Below are positions 38,821 through 39,272 of a DNA stretch of 39,272 nucleotides, one piece after another; position 1 is the first letter of the stretch; each line of letters starts with the position of its first letter. The position numbers were made by a program, and so were the translations under genes. A model generated the notes under the pieces. It was not told the origin of the DNA and made no database searches. It saw only the letters and a program-made list of their open reading frames with translations. Source of the DNA: JAYZVT01 sp050248375 (GTDB lineage Bacteria > Pseudomonadota > Alphaproteobacteria > Rhizobiales > Methyloligellaceae); contig JBFWSL010000003.1 in assembly GCA_050248375.1 (NCBI GenBank), forward strand, positions 1 to 39,272, written 5' to 3'.

Positions 38821-39272
38821 ATGGCCGGCGAGCGCTGTCCCTGGGCGGGAACCGAACCGATCTACGTCGCCTATCACGACGAGGAATGGGGCGTGCCGAA
38901 AACGGACGACGTGGCGCTCTACGAGAAGCTGGTGCTGGAGGGATTCCAGTCCGGGCTCTCCTGGATCACAATCCTCAGGAAGCGCGAGAATTTCCGCAAG
39001 GCCTTTCGCGGCTTCGATCCCCGGAAGGTGGCGCGCTTCGGCGACAAGGACATCGCGCGGCTGCTCGGCGACGCGGGCATCGTGCGCCACCGGGGCAAGA
39101 TCGAGGCGGCCATCGCCAATGCACGCGCCTGCCTGGAGCTGCAGGAGACGACGAGCCTCGCCGCCTTCCTGTGGGACTTCGTGGACGGCAGGCCGGTGCA
39201 GAACCAGGTGCGGTCCATGAAGGACATCGCCGCCTCCACGCCGGTGAGCAAGGATATCGCCAAGGCGCTCAA
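38821..39272 (+). CDS. tag: DNA-3-methyladenine glycosylase I, C-terminus outside the window
   Basis: 150 codons to the window edge; the full protein would have about 185-210. The N-terminal RCPWAG carries the Cys of the zinc site, then YHDEEWGVP, EGFQSGLSWITILRKRENFRKAFRGFDP and NARACLELQE, all signature blocks of Tag. It excises 3-methyladenine from alkylated DNA. It starts two bases after the ygfZ stop. Confidence 0.95.
   Translation, partial: MAGERCPWAGTEPIYVAYHDEEWGVPKTDDVALYEKLVLEGFQSGLSWITILRKRENFRKAFRGFDPRKVARFGDKDIARLLGDAGIVRHRGKIEAAIANARACLELQETTSLAAFLWDFVDGRPVQNQVRSMKDIAASTPVSKDIAKAL

Noticed and set aside
1..39272. CRISPR arrays, rRNA genes, transposases, phage structural genes
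   Set aside because: No regularly spaced repeats, no rRNA sequence and no transposase or integrase frames were found.

Overview
The window is 39.3 kb of high-GC, densely packed chromosome from an alphaproteobacterium. That call rests on the alpha-type FabI, the TIGR02301 protein, the exodeoxyribonuclease VII small subunit / dxs / tlyA neighbourhood, the alpha-style dihydroorotase, and dispersed palindromic repeats of the kind common in Hyphomicrobiales and Rhodospirillales. The species cannot be named from the sequence. Most genes are housekeeping; the accessory material sits in a few clear islands.

Layout. 1-2452 (-): a lysine 2,3-aminomutase followed by two ATP-grasp ligase genes, the second cut by the window edge. 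2669-3153: tRNA-Gln(TTG) and tRNA-Pro(CGG), facing away from each other, each with a readable promoter. 3239-6663: MBL hydrolase, DUF1499 membrane protein, class III aminotransferase. 6790-9244 (-): pdxH, SDR and FG-GAP exported protein as one operon. 9396-11448 (+): exported protein, fabI, histidine phosphatase.

11457-13560 (-) is the most interesting island. A polymorphic toxin with a C-terminal DddA/SCP1.201-like nucleic-acid deaminase domain overlaps (ATGA) an Imm1 immunity gene. Behind it lies a decayed toxin tip that overlaps (ATGA) a DUF2019 gene, probably a second immunity gene. The island separates fabI/phosphatase from aroC. A broken second copy of the Imm1 3' end lies about 24 kb away at 36351-36476.

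13719-16585 (+): aroC, DUF393, DUF4166 and HAD dehalogenase, translationally coupled. 16599-19989: diphthamide-synthase-like ATPase, sirtuin, rRNA methyltransferase, tlyA. 20127-21749 (+): three consecutive SET-domain lysine methyltransferase genes lying between tlyA and dxs. 21761-27181 (-): dxs, MarR-GNAT regulator with a perfect operator palindrome, CoA transferase, xseB and histone-deacetylase-like hydrolase. The canonical ispA is missing from this neighbourhood.

27300-27932 (-) is a hicAB toxin-antitoxin pair bracketed by an exact 19-bp direct repeat; one copy is the 3' end of the adjacent acyl-CoA dehydrogenase gene. 28031-36332: acyl-CoA dehydrogenase, Sua5, a secreted ten-cysteine protein, FAD-linked oxidase, NUDIX, TIGR02301, LysE and several conserved unknowns. 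36527-39272: dihydroorotase with an altered HxH motif, YgfZ, and a 3-methyladenine glycosylase cut by the window end. At least four copies of a palindromic repeat family fill gaps between genes. No gene-free stretch exceeds about 300 bases, and no CRISPR array, rRNA or insertion-sequence transposase was seen.
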